This document shows, one piece after another, positions 8,767 through 17,164 of a stretch of DNA of 42,674 nucleotides (positions are counted from its first letter, which is position 1; each line of letters opens with the position of its first letter). The stretch covers positions 1 to 42,674 of the forward strand of contig CAKRHR010000023.1 in NCBI GenBank assembly GCA_934339005.1, given 5' to 3'. The DNA is from an uncultured Catenibacillus sp. (GTDB lineage Bacteria > Bacillota > Clostridia > Lachnospirales > Lachnospiraceae). The position numbers and the translations under genes were made by a program. The notes beneath the pieces are model-generated. The model had not been told where the DNA came from and did not search any database. It saw nothing but the letters and a program-made list of their open reading frames with translations.

Positions 8767-8807
8767 GGCGATGGTGTTACATAAAAAGTAAAACCATCGC
8801 CTTTTTT
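8767..8807 (+). terminator. Leader terminator, possible attenuator of the M20 operon
   Basis: GGCGATGGT (8767-8775) pairs with ACCATCGCC (8793-8801), followed by six T. The hairpin sits between the promoter at 8650 and the first gene at 8834, about 80 nt into the predicted transcript. It ends read-through from the aminotransferase and must be overcome by the downstream promoter, so attenuation is possible. Confidence 0.7.
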
Positions 8808-8833
8808 GATGTAAAAAGAAAAGGGGATATCAT

Positions 8834-9976
8834 ATGGAACAGGAAATTCTTGAAATGTTAAGTCAGCTTGTAAAGATTCCGAGTATGGACGGCCAGGAGG
8901 CCGGTGTGACAGAGCTGGTAGAAAAATATTTAAAAGAAATTGGTATGGAGGTCAGTCGACAGGAGGTGCTTCCAAACAGAGAAAACGTGATTGGTAAAAT
9001 CAGTTTTGGCAATGGAGGCAAGACCGTTGTATTAAATACACATATGGATGTTGTTCCGGTAGGTGCCGGATGGACAAAAGACCCGTTTACATTAGAGATT
9101 GATGGCGATAAGGCCTATGCCAGAGGCGCCTGCGATGCAAAAGGCCCACTGGTTTGTATGATATCAGCGATTAAGCGAATCATCGAAGACCCAAAAGAAT
9201 CCGTTGGTACCATTATTATGACAGCCGTTGTCGATGAAGAAGATTTCAGCCGCGGTTCAAGAGAACTGATTACCATTGATGGTTTTCATGCGGATTACGG
9301 TATCGTCGGTGAACCGACAGAATGTCAGATTGCCACATGCCACAAAGGCAGCATGAGACCGATTATCAGAATTGAAGGTAAGACAGCACATGCAGCCCTT
9401 CCAGAACAGGGTGTGAATGCCATTGAAGGTGCAGCGGTTTTTGTGACAGAGATGGAATCCTTAAGAGAACAGCTTAAAGCAAAAACACATAAATATCTTG
9501 GTGCACCAACAGCAACACTGACAAAGATTTCAGGTGGTGTGAAAGAAAATGTCGTACCTGACTGGTGTGAGATGGTAATTGACAGACGACTTGTTCCGGG
9601 TGAAACAGATGAGGAAGCCAAAGCAGAGGTTGAAGAAATCTGCAAAAAGGCTTCAGAAAAATTCCCGAAAGGAAAAATTTACATTAAAGAATTAAAACCA
9701 ACTACAGGTGGCCCATCAGAAATTGATGATAAGAGTGATTACGCACAGGCAGCCCTTCATATTGCAGAAGAAGTGAATCAAAGACCTGAAAAACCTTATG
9801 GACTGTTTTGTGTATGCGATATGACACATTTGAAAAAATTAAATATTCCTTGTGTTGTTGTAGGTCCTGGTTCTTTGGATCAGGCACATCAGGCAGATGA
9901 GTTTGTAGAAATCGACCAGCTCAGACGTGCATCATTAATATATGAAAAACTGATGCGTTATGCACTGAATCAGTAA
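8834..9976 (+). CDS. M20-family metallopeptidase/deacylase (ArgE/DapE type)
   Basis: A 380-residue dizinc hydrolase. Seen: NTHMDVVP with His70 and Asp72, ARGACDAKG with bridging Asp101, VVDEED with Glu135 and Glu136, GEPTE with Glu160, and AHQADEFV near the C-terminus; all expected metal and base positions are intact. Family members hydrolyse N-acyl amino acids, N-succinyl-diaminopimelate or dipeptides in the cytoplasm. The ATG follows GAAAAGGGG. It heads an operon with an enolase-superfamily enzyme, a non-metal M24 hydrolase and an amino-acid importer, which suggests deacylation of an imported acyl-amino acid. It shares an operator with the oxidoreductase operon. Confidence 0.85.
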   Translation: MEQEILEMLSQLVKIPSMDGQEAGVTELVEKYLKEIGMEVSRQEVLPNRENVIGKISFGNGGKTVVLNTHMDVVPVGAGWTKDPFTLEIDGDKAYARGACDAKGPLVCMISAIKRIIEDPKESVGTIIMTAVVDEEDFSRGSRELITIDGFHADYGIVGEPTECQIATCHKGSMRPIIRIEGKTAHAALPEQGVNAIEGAAVFVTEMESLREQLKAKTHKYLGAPTATLTKISGGVKENVVPDWCEMVIDRRLVPGETDEEAKAEVEEICKKASEKFPKGKIYIKELKPTTGGPSEIDDKSDYAQAALHIAEEVNQRPEKPYGLFCVCDMTHLKKLNIPCVVVGPGSLDQAHQADEFVEIDQLRRASLIYEKLMRYALNQ

Positions 9977-9998
9977 AAAATAACAGGAAGTGAACCCC

Positions 9999-11117
9999 AT
10001 GAAAATTTCAAAAGTAACAATGTTTGAAAAATATCTTCCATTAAAAGAACCTTTTGAACATGCAACTTCAGGCAAAATCAGTGCGCTGGAGGAAATTTTT
10101 ATCAAATTGGAAACAGATGACGGGCATACAGGTTATGGCGAGGTTCGAGGCAACTGCATGTATTTTACAGGCGATTGTACAAAATCCGTAGAGGCAGTGT
10201 TGCAGCATGTGATTTTACCAAAGCTTCCCGGCATGGATCCATGCAACATACATCAAATTATGGATGTTGTAAATAAAGTGATTGTTGGGAATACAGCAGC
10301 AAAGGCTGCAGTTGATATTGCTGTACATGATTTGGCTGCCAGAATCAAAGGCATTCCGGTCTACGAATTGCTTGGAGGTATGCGACATCAAACGCTGGAA
10401 ACCGAAGAAAATATTCCATTTTGTCCGGTTGAGGAAACTATTAGAAGAACAAAGCAGATTGCAGGCAATGGATGCAAATTTATTAAAGTCAGAGTAGGGT
10501 TAAAACCTTTTCAAAAAGATATAGACAGATTGAAAGCGATTGCAAAAACGCTGGAGGAAATGCAGCTCACAGATGTGGAACTTGCCATTGATGCCAATCA
10601 GGCATGGACAGTCAAAGAAGCCATTGAGCGGATTGAACGCTTATATCCATACGGTGTGCGCATTGTGGAACAGCCGGTGGCAGCAAAAGATATTGCAGGT
10701 CTTAAATATGTCAAAGATCATACGAAAGTTAAAATCTTTGCAGATGAGGCTGTATTTACACCGGAGGATATGATGGCAGCAATTAAAGCAGAAGCCATTG
10801 ACGGTGTACATATTAAATTAATTAAATCCGGCGGTATAGCAAATGCCATGAAAATGGTAACGCTGGCCGAGGCTAATCACATGACTTATATGATTGGCGG
10901 CATGGATGAAGGCATGATGGCGGTGGCAGCAGCAGTCCAATGTGCAGCTGCAGCAAATGCCAACTATCATGAACTTGACGGACACAGACGTATTGCAGCG
11001 GATGTGACAAGCGGTCTGGTAGTTGAAAATGCAGTGGTTCAGGTACCGGATGGACCGGGACTTGGTGTGACACTGGATGAAAGCAAACTTACAAAAATAT
11101 GCGAGATATCTTTATAA
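9999..11117 (+). CDS. Enolase-superfamily enzyme (dipeptide epimerase / N-acyl amino acid racemase-like)
   Basis: A 372-residue muconate lactonising/mandelate racemase-type protein. The ATG at 9999 is chosen because AGGAAG lies at proper spacing; the upstream GTG at 9990 overlaps that site. Seen: Mg ligands Asp198 (AIDANQAW), Glu224 (VEQPV) and Asp249 (FADEA), and the sixth-strand base Lys273 (HIKLIKSGG). The second-strand motif is K163-V-R165, where epimerases normally have Lys-x-Lys, so one of the two acid/base lysines is Arg. Inference: either a one-base reaction such as dehydration or cycloisomerisation, or an altered epimerase. The M20 neighbour favours an acyl-amino acid or dipeptide substrate. 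Confidence 0.75.
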   Translation: MKISKVTMFEKYLPLKEPFEHATSGKISALEEIFIKLETDDGHTGYGEVRGNCMYFTGDCTKSVEAVLQHVILPKLPGMDPCNIHQIMDVVNKVIVGNTAAKAAVDIAVHDLAARIKGIPVYELLGGMRHQTLETEENIPFCPVEETIRRTKQIAGNGCKFIKVRVGLKPFQKDIDRLKAIAKTLEEMQLTDVELAIDANQAWTVKEAIERIERLYPYGVRIVEQPVAAKDIAGLKYVKDHTKVKIFADEAVFTPEDMMAAIKAEAIDGVHIKLIKSGGIANAMKMVTLAEANHMTYMIGGMDEGMMAVAAAVQCAAAANANYHELDGHRRIAADVTSGLVVENAVVQVPDGPGLGVTLDESKLTKICEISL

Positions 11118-11235
11118 AGTTATGAAGATAAAGTTATAAAGGCAGCACATCAAAACCAGAAATTACAAAGTGCAGCTTAAAGGACTTTATAAAGTGTCAT
11201 AAATCAACAGATTAAATCTAAGGAGGATATTCATT

Positions 11236-12393
11236 ATGAAAAAAGAAATTGGATTTACTATGGAAGAATTTGAAAACAGATTAAAAACAGTTCGACAGAA
11301 CATGAATGCTAAAGGACTGGATTTATTACTCGTTAATACACCTGAAAATGTATTTTATCTGACAGGTCATAAATCTCCTGGTTACTATATGTATATGTGT
11401 CTTGTAGTACCAATGGAAGGTGACATTACACTGGTACTTCGTCGTGGTGAGCTTGGTAATGCCATGGCATATTCTTACTTGCCGGAAGAAAAACTGATTG
11501 CCTATGATGATACAGATAATCCATTGCAGAAAACAGTAGATGTCATCATGGAAAATGGATTTAAAGGAGGCAAGGTCGGTGTGGAATTTACATCATGGTT
11601 TTTGACAACAAAGAACTTCCTTGACCTTCAGAGCAAATTAAAGGGTGCAGAAATTGTCGATGCTTCAGGTACAGTAGAAGCTGCCAGACTGATTAAATCC
11701 AAACAGGAAATTGAATATATCCGTCAGGCCTGTAAGATTGCCGATAAGGCGATGGCAAAAGGTATGGAAAAAGTCAGAGCAGGCAACAAAGAAAAAGAAG
11801 TTGCTGCAGCATTTTTCTCAGAAATGTGTCTGGCAGGCAGTGAATATTATGGTACAGAGCCTTATGTTGCATCCGGTCCAAGAGCAGGCGCAATGCATTC
11901 TTCATGGGGCGAAAGAGTTATTCAGGAAGGTGAATCTGTACTGCTTGAGCTGGCAGGTACAGTCAACAGATACAATGGTGCATTAATGAGAACCGTTCAT
12001 GTCGGCAAACCATCCGATACGATTATTGAATGGAGTAAAGTTTGTATTGAAGCCCTGACAGCAGCCGTTGAGGCAATCAAACCGGGTGTTACATCCGCAT
12101 ATGTTGATGAAGCATGCAGAAGCGTCATCGAAAAAGCAGGATTATATGAAAACTACAGAAAGAGAACAGGTTATTCCCTTGGTATCGCATTTGCACCGGA
12201 CTGGGGCGAAGGTCACATCATGAGTTTGCAGATGGGCGATGAGAGAGAATTAAAACCGGGTATGGTATTCCATATGCCACCGGCACTTCGAGAACTTGGC
12301 AAATATGGTGTGGGCTTCAGTGAAACAGTTCTTGTTACAGAAACAGGCTGTGAAGTCCTTGGCAATACAAAACGTGAACTTGTGATTGTGTGA
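11236..12393 (+). CDS. M24-fold hydrolase without metal ligands (creatinase / ectoine-hydrolase-like)
   Basis: A 385-residue two-domain pita-bread-fold protein that would commonly be labelled Xaa-Pro aminopeptidase. The five metal ligands of that family are all absent: the first Asp is Glu239 (LLELAG), the second (D-x-TR) is ALMRT (249-253), the His is Tyr313 (TGYSLG), and the two Glu positions are Pro349 and Ser362. His221 (AMHSSWG) is kept; it corresponds to the catalytic His of metal-free creatinase. The stretches GYSLGIAFAPDWGE and KPGMVFHMPP resemble, from memory, ectoine hydrolase DoeA. Inference: hydrolysis of a C-N bond in a small cyclic amide or amidine rather than a peptide. AAGGAGG precedes the ATG. 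The substrate is unknown. Confidence 0.78.
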   Translation: MKKEIGFTMEEFENRLKTVRQNMNAKGLDLLLVNTPENVFYLTGHKSPGYYMYMCLVVPMEGDITLVLRRGELGNAMAYSYLPEEKLIAYDDTDNPLQKTVDVIMENGFKGGKVGVEFTSWFLTTKNFLDLQSKLKGAEIVDASGTVEAARLIKSKQEIEYIRQACKIADKAMAKGMEKVRAGNKEKEVAAAFFSEMCLAGSEYYGTEPYVASGPRAGAMHSSWGERVIQEGESVLLELAGTVNRYNGALMRTVHVGKPSDTIIEWSKVCIEALTAAVEAIKPGVTSAYVDEACRSVIEKAGLYENYRKRTGYSLGIAFAPDWGEGHIMSLQMGDERELKPGMVFHMPPALRELGKYGVGFSETVLVTETGCEVLGNTKRELVIV

Positions 12394-12480
12394 TATTAAA
12401 GAGAAATGTTGACCAGTCAAAGATTTGGTTTTGAAATTTATTAAATAAAGAAGTAAAGCAACAGGATCGGAGGAATGATT

Positions 12481-13392
12481 ATGAAGAAGATGAAAAAATA
12501 TATCAGTTTACTTTTAAGTGCAGCAATGGTTGCTGCAATGACAGCAGGATGTGGCAGCAGTACAACAAATGATACAAAAGATACATCAACTGCATCAGCA
12601 TCCGCAGATGAATCCGGAACAGAAACCTCAGGAACATCCACAGAAGTTCAGGTAACACCACCATCTGATCTTGTTGAATCAGGTAAATTAACCTATGCGG
12701 TTGCAGCAACATTTGCACCATATGAATATGCAGATGAAGATGGCAACTATGTTGGTTTTGATATCGAAATGGCCAAAGCTATGGCAGATTTGATGGGACT
12801 GGATGTTGAAATCATGGAAATGGATTTCAACGGCCTGATTTCAGCATTACAGGGTGACCGATGCGATATTATCAACTCTGCAATGTATATTAAACCAGAA
12901 CGAGAAGAACAGGTTGATTTCGTTAAATATATGTACATCGGTGATACGATTCTTGTCAGAGCAGGCAATGATTTAAATATCCAGTCCACAGATGACTTGT
13001 CAGGCAAAACAGTAGCCGTTACAGCAGGTGCAGTTGAAGAACTGACATGCGAAGCATTTAATGAAGATTTTGAAAGCCGCGGTATGGATCCAATTACTAT
13101 CTTACAGCTTCCAACTTCAAACGATGCGGTTGTAGCAGTACAGAATGCACAGGCCGATTGTATGGTTTACTCTGCAGCAAGTGCCGCTTATGCGATGTCA
13201 CAGCAGCCGGGTGTATTTGAAACAACAACTGTATTTGATACAGATACAGTGATTGGTATTGCAACAAGAAAAGGTGATACTGAAATGCAGGAAGCTATTC
13301 AGAAATGCCTGGATATTCTTGTAGAAAATGGTACATATGATTCATTAATGGAAAAATACAACCTGGCATCTGATCTGAGCTATTTTAAATAA
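12481..13392 (+). CDS. Amino-acid ABC transporter substrate-binding lipoprotein (SBP_bac_3 family)
   Basis: A 303-residue lipoprotein. GGAGG at 12469-12473 selects the ATG at 12481 rather than the one at 12475. Seen: a signal peptide starting MKKMKKYISLLLSAAM, lipobox TAGC giving the lipidated Cys, a Ser/Thr/Glu-rich linker, then the family-3 solute-binding fold with LTYAVAATFAPYEYADEDG, GFDIEMAKAMADLMG and the Arg-containing RCDIINSAMYIKPEREEQV. Role: binds a polar amino acid or similar zwitterion outside the membrane and delivers it to the permease and ATPase encoded next. The context implies that the ligand feeds the hydrolases upstream. Confidence 0.92.
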   Translation: MKKMKKYISLLLSAAMVAAMTAGCGSSTTNDTKDTSTASASADESGTETSGTSTEVQVTPPSDLVESGKLTYAVAATFAPYEYADEDGNYVGFDIEMAKAMADLMGLDVEIMEMDFNGLISALQGDRCDIINSAMYIKPEREEQVDFVKYMYIGDTILVRAGNDLNIQSTDDLSGKTVAVTAGAVEELTCEAFNEDFESRGMDPITILQLPTSNDAVVAVQNAQADCMVYSAASAAYAMSQQPGVFETTTVFDTDTVIGIATRKGDTEMQEAIQKCLDILVENGTYDSLMEKYNLASDLSYFK

Positions 13393-13494
13393 TTTGTATA
13401 CATCAATGAGTGTCAAAAGAATAAAAATATTGTGCGTGTCTGCATGATAAAGTATTTACAAAGCGATGGATTAGTGGATAAATAAATATATTTT

Positions 13495-13530
13495 AAGAGG
13501 TGATATCATTTTAAATGGTATCCCTCTTTT
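13495..13530 (+). terminator. Intra-operon hairpin between binding protein and permease
   Basis: AAGAGG (13495-13500) plus GATATCAT pairs with ATGGTATC plus CCTCTT (to 13528), with one bulge, a short loop and four T. It can give partial termination or protect the 3' end of the binding-protein mRNA. The strand CCCTCTTT is also complementary to the permease ribosome site AAAGAGG at 13534-13540. Confidence 0.6.
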
Positions 13531-13549
13531 CATAAAGAGGTGAGCATTC

Positions 13550-14275
13550 ATGGACAGAATTTTTTCATATATCTTTTCGTCGAACTTTCTGGAAGGCGTG
13601 CTGGTGACATTGGAACTGACATTTTTGTCACAGGCGATTGCGATTGTCATTGGTTTTGTGGTTGCGCTTTTAAAAATGTCAAAATTTAAAGTTGTCAATA
13701 AGATCATGGATATTTACATTTGGATATTCCGTGGCATACCAGTCATGGTACAGCTCGTATTTGTATTTAACGTTTTACCAAAATATGGATTTTTGCTGAC
13801 AGGTTTCCAGTCCGCCATTATTGCATTGAGTTTAAATGAATCTGCATATATGGCAGAAATTATCAGAACAGGTTTAACGGCTGTCGGTAAAGAACAGATT
13901 CGTGCAGCTAAAGTGCTTGGTATGACAAATACACAGATTATGTTTCATATTATATTGCCACAGGCATTGATTGTCATGATGCCGCCGACAGGCAACCAGA
14001 TTGTAGCGATGGTAAAAACATCTTCAATGGCATCTGTTATCGGTGTTGGTGACCTTTTAAGAAAAGCACAGACAATTGCAGCGAGAAACTTTGATTATTT
14101 TTCAGCATTGATGGCTGCAGTTATTTATTATCTTGTATTCACAGCGATTATTACATTTGCCGTGAATCGCCTGGAAGTTTACATTGATCCGATCAAACGC
14201 AAACAGGCTAAGCAGATAAAAGCGTTAAATAGAGGTTCAAAGAAAATAAAGAATAAAAAGGCAATTGCGAAATAA
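13550..14275 (+). CDS. Polar amino-acid ABC transporter permease (HisMQ type)
   Basis: A 241-residue membrane protein with about five hydrophobic segments. Seen: the GVLVTLELTFLSQ opening typical of HisM/GlnP permeases, RGIPVMVQLVF, and the ATPase-coupling EAA loop around EIIRTGLTAVGKEQIRAAKVLGM. Ribosome site AAAGAGGTGA lies just upstream. With a single permease gene the transporter is probably a homodimer of this subunit. A basic C-terminal tail (KKIKNKK) is cytoplasmic. Confidence 0.9.
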   Translation: MDRIFSYIFSSNFLEGVLVTLELTFLSQAIAIVIGFVVALLKMSKFKVVNKIMDIYIWIFRGIPVMVQLVFVFNVLPKYGFLLTGFQSAIIALSLNESAYMAEIIRTGLTAVGKEQIRAAKVLGMTNTQIMFHIILPQALIVMMPPTGNQIVAMVKTSSMASVIGVGDLLRKAQTIAARNFDYFSALMAAVIYYLVFTAIITFAVNRLEVYIDPIKRKQAKQIKALNRGSKKIKNKKAIAK

Positions 14276-14383
14276 TAAAAAAGCAATAATAACTGTGCAA
14301 TGACAGAATAACAACAGAATGGTAACAGGATTTTAAATAAGACTTTTATAAATAAGATAGATTCATCAAGGAGTGTGAAACAT

Positions 14384-15130
14384 ATGACAGATAAAAACAA
14401 AACAGTAATTAAGGGTACAGATATTGTTAAATATTATGGAGAAACAAAGGTACTTGATGATATTAATATAGAAATTAGGCAGGGTGAAAGTATTGCAGTT
14501 ATTGGACCTTCCGGTTCAGGAAAATCAACATTGCTTCGAAATCTTGCAGGGCTTGAGGTGCCGACCTCCGGTGAAGTGCTCTACAACGGACAGCGCGTTT
14601 CGGACAAAAAAGCGTATGATTCGACAGAAATCGGTGTTATTTTCCAGTCATTTGATTTGTTTGAACATCTGACAGCACTGGAAAATATCGCGCTTGCCCC
14701 AAGACTGGTGCATAAACTCAGCAAAAAAGACGCCGAGGAAAAAGCAATGGAAATGCTTAAAAAAGTACATCTTGAGGAACGTGCAGACCATTATCCAAAG
14801 GAGCTTTCCGGTGGACAGCAGCAGCGTATTGCCATTGCGCGTGCACTGGCGATGGAACCACAGATGATGTTTTTTGATGAACCAACATCTGCTCTTGACC
14901 CGGAAATGACCGTTGAAGTATTAAATATTATTGCAGAGCTTGTAGACAGTGGTATGACTGTATTTATTGTGACACATGAAATGGAATTTGCCAGAAGAAT
15001 CGCAAACAGAGTTATTTTCATGGATGCAGGTATCGTCATCGAAGATATGCCGGCCGACCAGTTGAACCTGAAATCTGCTACAAACCCACGTATTATTAAG
15101 TTCTTGGGACAGTTGGAACACTACAACTAG
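14384..15130 (+). CDS. Polar amino-acid ABC transporter ATP-binding protein
   Basis: A 248-residue ABC ATPase. Seen: Walker A GPSGSGKST, Q-loop FQSFDLFEHLTALENI, signature ELSGGQQQRIAIARAL, Walker B MMFFDEPTSALDPE and H-loop VTHEMEFAR. These are typical of HisP/GlnQ importers. The ATG at 14384 is preferred to the GTG at 14375 because AAGGAG lies 10 nt upstream of it. It completes the importer with the two preceding genes. Confidence 0.92.
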   Translation: MTDKNKTVIKGTDIVKYYGETKVLDDINIEIRQGESIAVIGPSGSGKSTLLRNLAGLEVPTSGEVLYNGQRVSDKKAYDSTEIGVIFQSFDLFEHLTALENIALAPRLVHKLSKKDAEEKAMEMLKKVHLEERADHYPKELSGGQQQRIAIARALAMEPQMMFFDEPTSALDPEMTVEVLNIIAELVDSGMTVFIVTHEMEFARRIANRVIFMDAGIVIEDMPADQLNLKSATNPRIIKFLGQLEHYN

Positions 15131-15264
15131 GATGAGTTCAGTTACAAAAGGTCACACGAGAATTGCAGAATTGATTAAAAAATAAATTAGTTTAAATCAA
15201 CACAACTTAAATTTCAGGATGTATATCAGTGTAGAAAAAATACAGCTTCAGGAGGTGTCGCAGT

Positions 15265-16053
15265 ATGAAAGACAGCAGAAAAATGAAACTAGCCCTTGTC
15301 CAGATGGACAGCTTAAAAGGTGATGTAGACGGCAATTTGAATAAAATTGAAGCCTATGCGAAAAAAGCCGGAGAAGTCAAAGTGGATTTGCTTGTGTTTC
15401 CGGAGCTATGTACATGTGGCTACTATCCTGATGTCTTTTTACATCAGCAGGCACAGACCGCAATAGCGCTGGATGATGCACGGATGGCGCGGCTGCGGGG
15501 CATCGCACGGGAAAATAAAATTAATATGATTGTTGGTGCTATGCTAAAAAGTGATAAAGGCTATACAAACAGTGCCGTGTTAATCAATGCTGCCGGAGAA
15601 ATACTGCACATCCACGATAAAGTTTTTCTCTGGGATGAGGAAAAACTGGCATTTAAGCCGGGAAAGGATTTTGCAGTCATCGACATGCCTTTTGGAAAAC
15701 TTGGTATGATGATCTGCTACGATGCCGGATTCCCTGAAAATGCAAGAAAAATGGCACTCAAAGGCGCAGAACTGATTGTTACACCTGCGGCATTTACCCA
15801 CGAACAGCGCCACCGCTGGAACATTTATTATCGAAGCCGTGCCCTTGAAAATACCTGCTGGGTTGCAGGCATTAATGCCTCCGGCGGCGTGAAGCCGGAT
15901 TTATACTTTGGCGGCAACGTCTTATTTGACCCAAACGGCTATCAGGTCTGTACAGGCAGAGAAGACGTTGAGGAAATGCAGGTCACAGACATCGACCTGA
16001 CCAAAGCTGACTGGGCACATAAACTTGAAAACTATATTGGAGAACTTGTATAA
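15265..16053 (+). CDS. Carbon-nitrogen hydrolase (nitrilase superfamily amidase)
   Basis: A 262-residue nitrilase-fold hydrolase. Seen: the catalytic triad Glu47 (FPELC), Lys119 (HDKVFLW) and Cys151 (MICYD). Members cleave amide or carbamoyl C-N bonds through a thioester at the Cys. AGGAGGTG sits before the ATG at 15265; an internal ATG at MKLALVQ (15283) would also fit the family N-terminus. As last gene of the transporter unit, before a terminator, it probably removes an amide or carbamoyl group from the imported compound or an intermediate. Subfamily not assigned. Confidence 0.85.
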   Translation: MKDSRKMKLALVQMDSLKGDVDGNLNKIEAYAKKAGEVKVDLLVFPELCTCGYYPDVFLHQQAQTAIALDDARMARLRGIARENKINMIVGAMLKSDKGYTNSAVLINAAGEILHIHDKVFLWDEEKLAFKPGKDFAVIDMPFGKLGMMICYDAGFPENARKMALKGAELIVTPAAFTHEQRHRWNIYYRSRALENTCWVAGINASGGVKPDLYFGGNVLFDPNGYQVCTGREDVEEMQVTDIDLTKADWAHKLENYIGELV

Positions 16054-16427
16054 GATTAAATGATTGTAAACCGTGGAACAATTTATGATATCTGAACCCC
16101 AAAACCACAAAAATTTCCATGGTATCATGTTAAGCGGTAAAAACTTACAAATTTTAAATAAAACAGTATAATAAATAATAAGAAGCGATGCATCTGTATC
16201 ATAGAAATGAGAATGATATGGATACATCGCTTTTTAATTGAAATGATATTATTGGCTTTTGTGGGATATTTAGTAATATAGATAATAAGAAAAAATTACC
16301 AAAATCCATCGGGAATCAATATAAGAGAAAGGTTTCTGATGAAGAAATAATAGTTTTGGTTTATAATAATATAATAAGGTTATGAATGGAAATAATAGAT
16401 TTATGAACAAAATGAGAAGGTGATTAA
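16054..16427 (+). other. AT-rich gap between amidase operon and HEAT genes
   Basis: This 374-nt stretch holds the terminator at 16184-16235 and an AT-rich leader containing TATAAT-like hexamers around 16362-16376 that may serve the first HEAT gene. No coding frame with a plausible ribosome site was seen. Confidence 0.5.
16184..16235 (+). terminator. Terminator of the amidase/transporter operon
   Basis: AGCGATGCATCTGTATCAT (16184-16202) pairs with ATGATATGGATACATCGCT (16213-16231), with a few G-U or mismatch positions, followed by TTTTT. The GCATCTGTATCAT arm recurs in the terminator at 17837-17892. Confidence 0.85.
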
Positions 16428-17102
16428 ATGTTATCGGAGGATGAAAAACTTAACATTTTATATCAATATGAGAAAATGGACGAGTTGTCTAAAGATCAAA
16501 TAAAACAAGTGATTATATGGACATCTGATAAGTCTAGTCTGATTCGACAAGTGGCGGCGGAGTGCCTGTTTCAGGAGTATCCGGTAACAACAAAGGTGTT
16601 GTTGCGATTAGCAAGAGATAGGGATGAGATGGTGCGTGTCAGTGCATATGAAACATTACGGTTCTATACATCTGAAACTGTAGAGCGATTTTTGGAAAAA
16701 GCGATGAGAAAAGAACGCAAAGAGTTAGCATTAGCGTATGCTATTGCTTCGTGGGGTGAGGTTGTAATAGAAAGAGAAGAGCATTTAGATGAAAAATTGA
16801 AATATATCAGGCGGTTTGAAAGAAAAAGAAAAATTCGTAAATCTGACAGGTGTATATTAGAATGTGAAACAGTAAAATGTTTATTAGGAGAAAACAAAGC
16901 ATTTGAAAAAATAGCAAAATACATATATCATTCAGATTTAAGCCTTAGATGTTGCGCAATAGAAAATATGGAATATGTGAGAGATGAGGAAAATGAAGAT
17001 AAAGTTATATTATATATGACGAAAGCATTGAATGATCCTGCAAGAAGAGTTGCATTACGGGCAAGAAAATATCTTAAAAAAATTAAAGCAGAAAATAATT
17101 AG
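16428..17102 (+). CDS. HEAT-repeat protein, paralogue A
   Basis: A 224-residue all-helical protein. Seen: repeated helix pairs carrying the HEAT pattern, for example SLIRQVAAECLFQEY, EMVRVSAYETLRFY, LSLRCCAIENMEYV and PARRVALRARKYLKKI. Such solenoids bind other proteins; none of the residues indicates an enzyme. AGAAGGTGATTAA precedes the ATG at 16428. The next gene is a paralogue with the same layout and the same opening (MLS-DE-KLNILYQYEK against MLSDEQKIDMLYKYKK). Base composition is visibly more AT-rich than in the flanking operons, which fits acquired or fast-evolving DNA. Partner unknown. Confidence 0.75.
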   Translation: MLSEDEKLNILYQYEKMDELSKDQIKQVIIWTSDKSSLIRQVAAECLFQEYPVTTKVLLRLARDRDEMVRVSAYETLRFYTSETVERFLEKAMRKERKELALAYAIASWGEVVIEREEHLDEKLKYIRRFERKRKIRKSDRCILECETVKCLLGENKAFEKIAKYIYHSDLSLRCCAIENMEYVRDEENEDKVILYMTKALNDPARRVALRARKYLKKIKAENN

Positions 17103-17164
17103 GGTAAAACAGATAGGGTATCAAAAAACAATATAAAAGTTCTACAGATAAATGGGGTGACTAA

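Noticed and set aside
11236..12393. Plain Xaa-Pro aminopeptidase
   Set aside because: All five metal-ligand positions of the active M24 peptidases are substituted.
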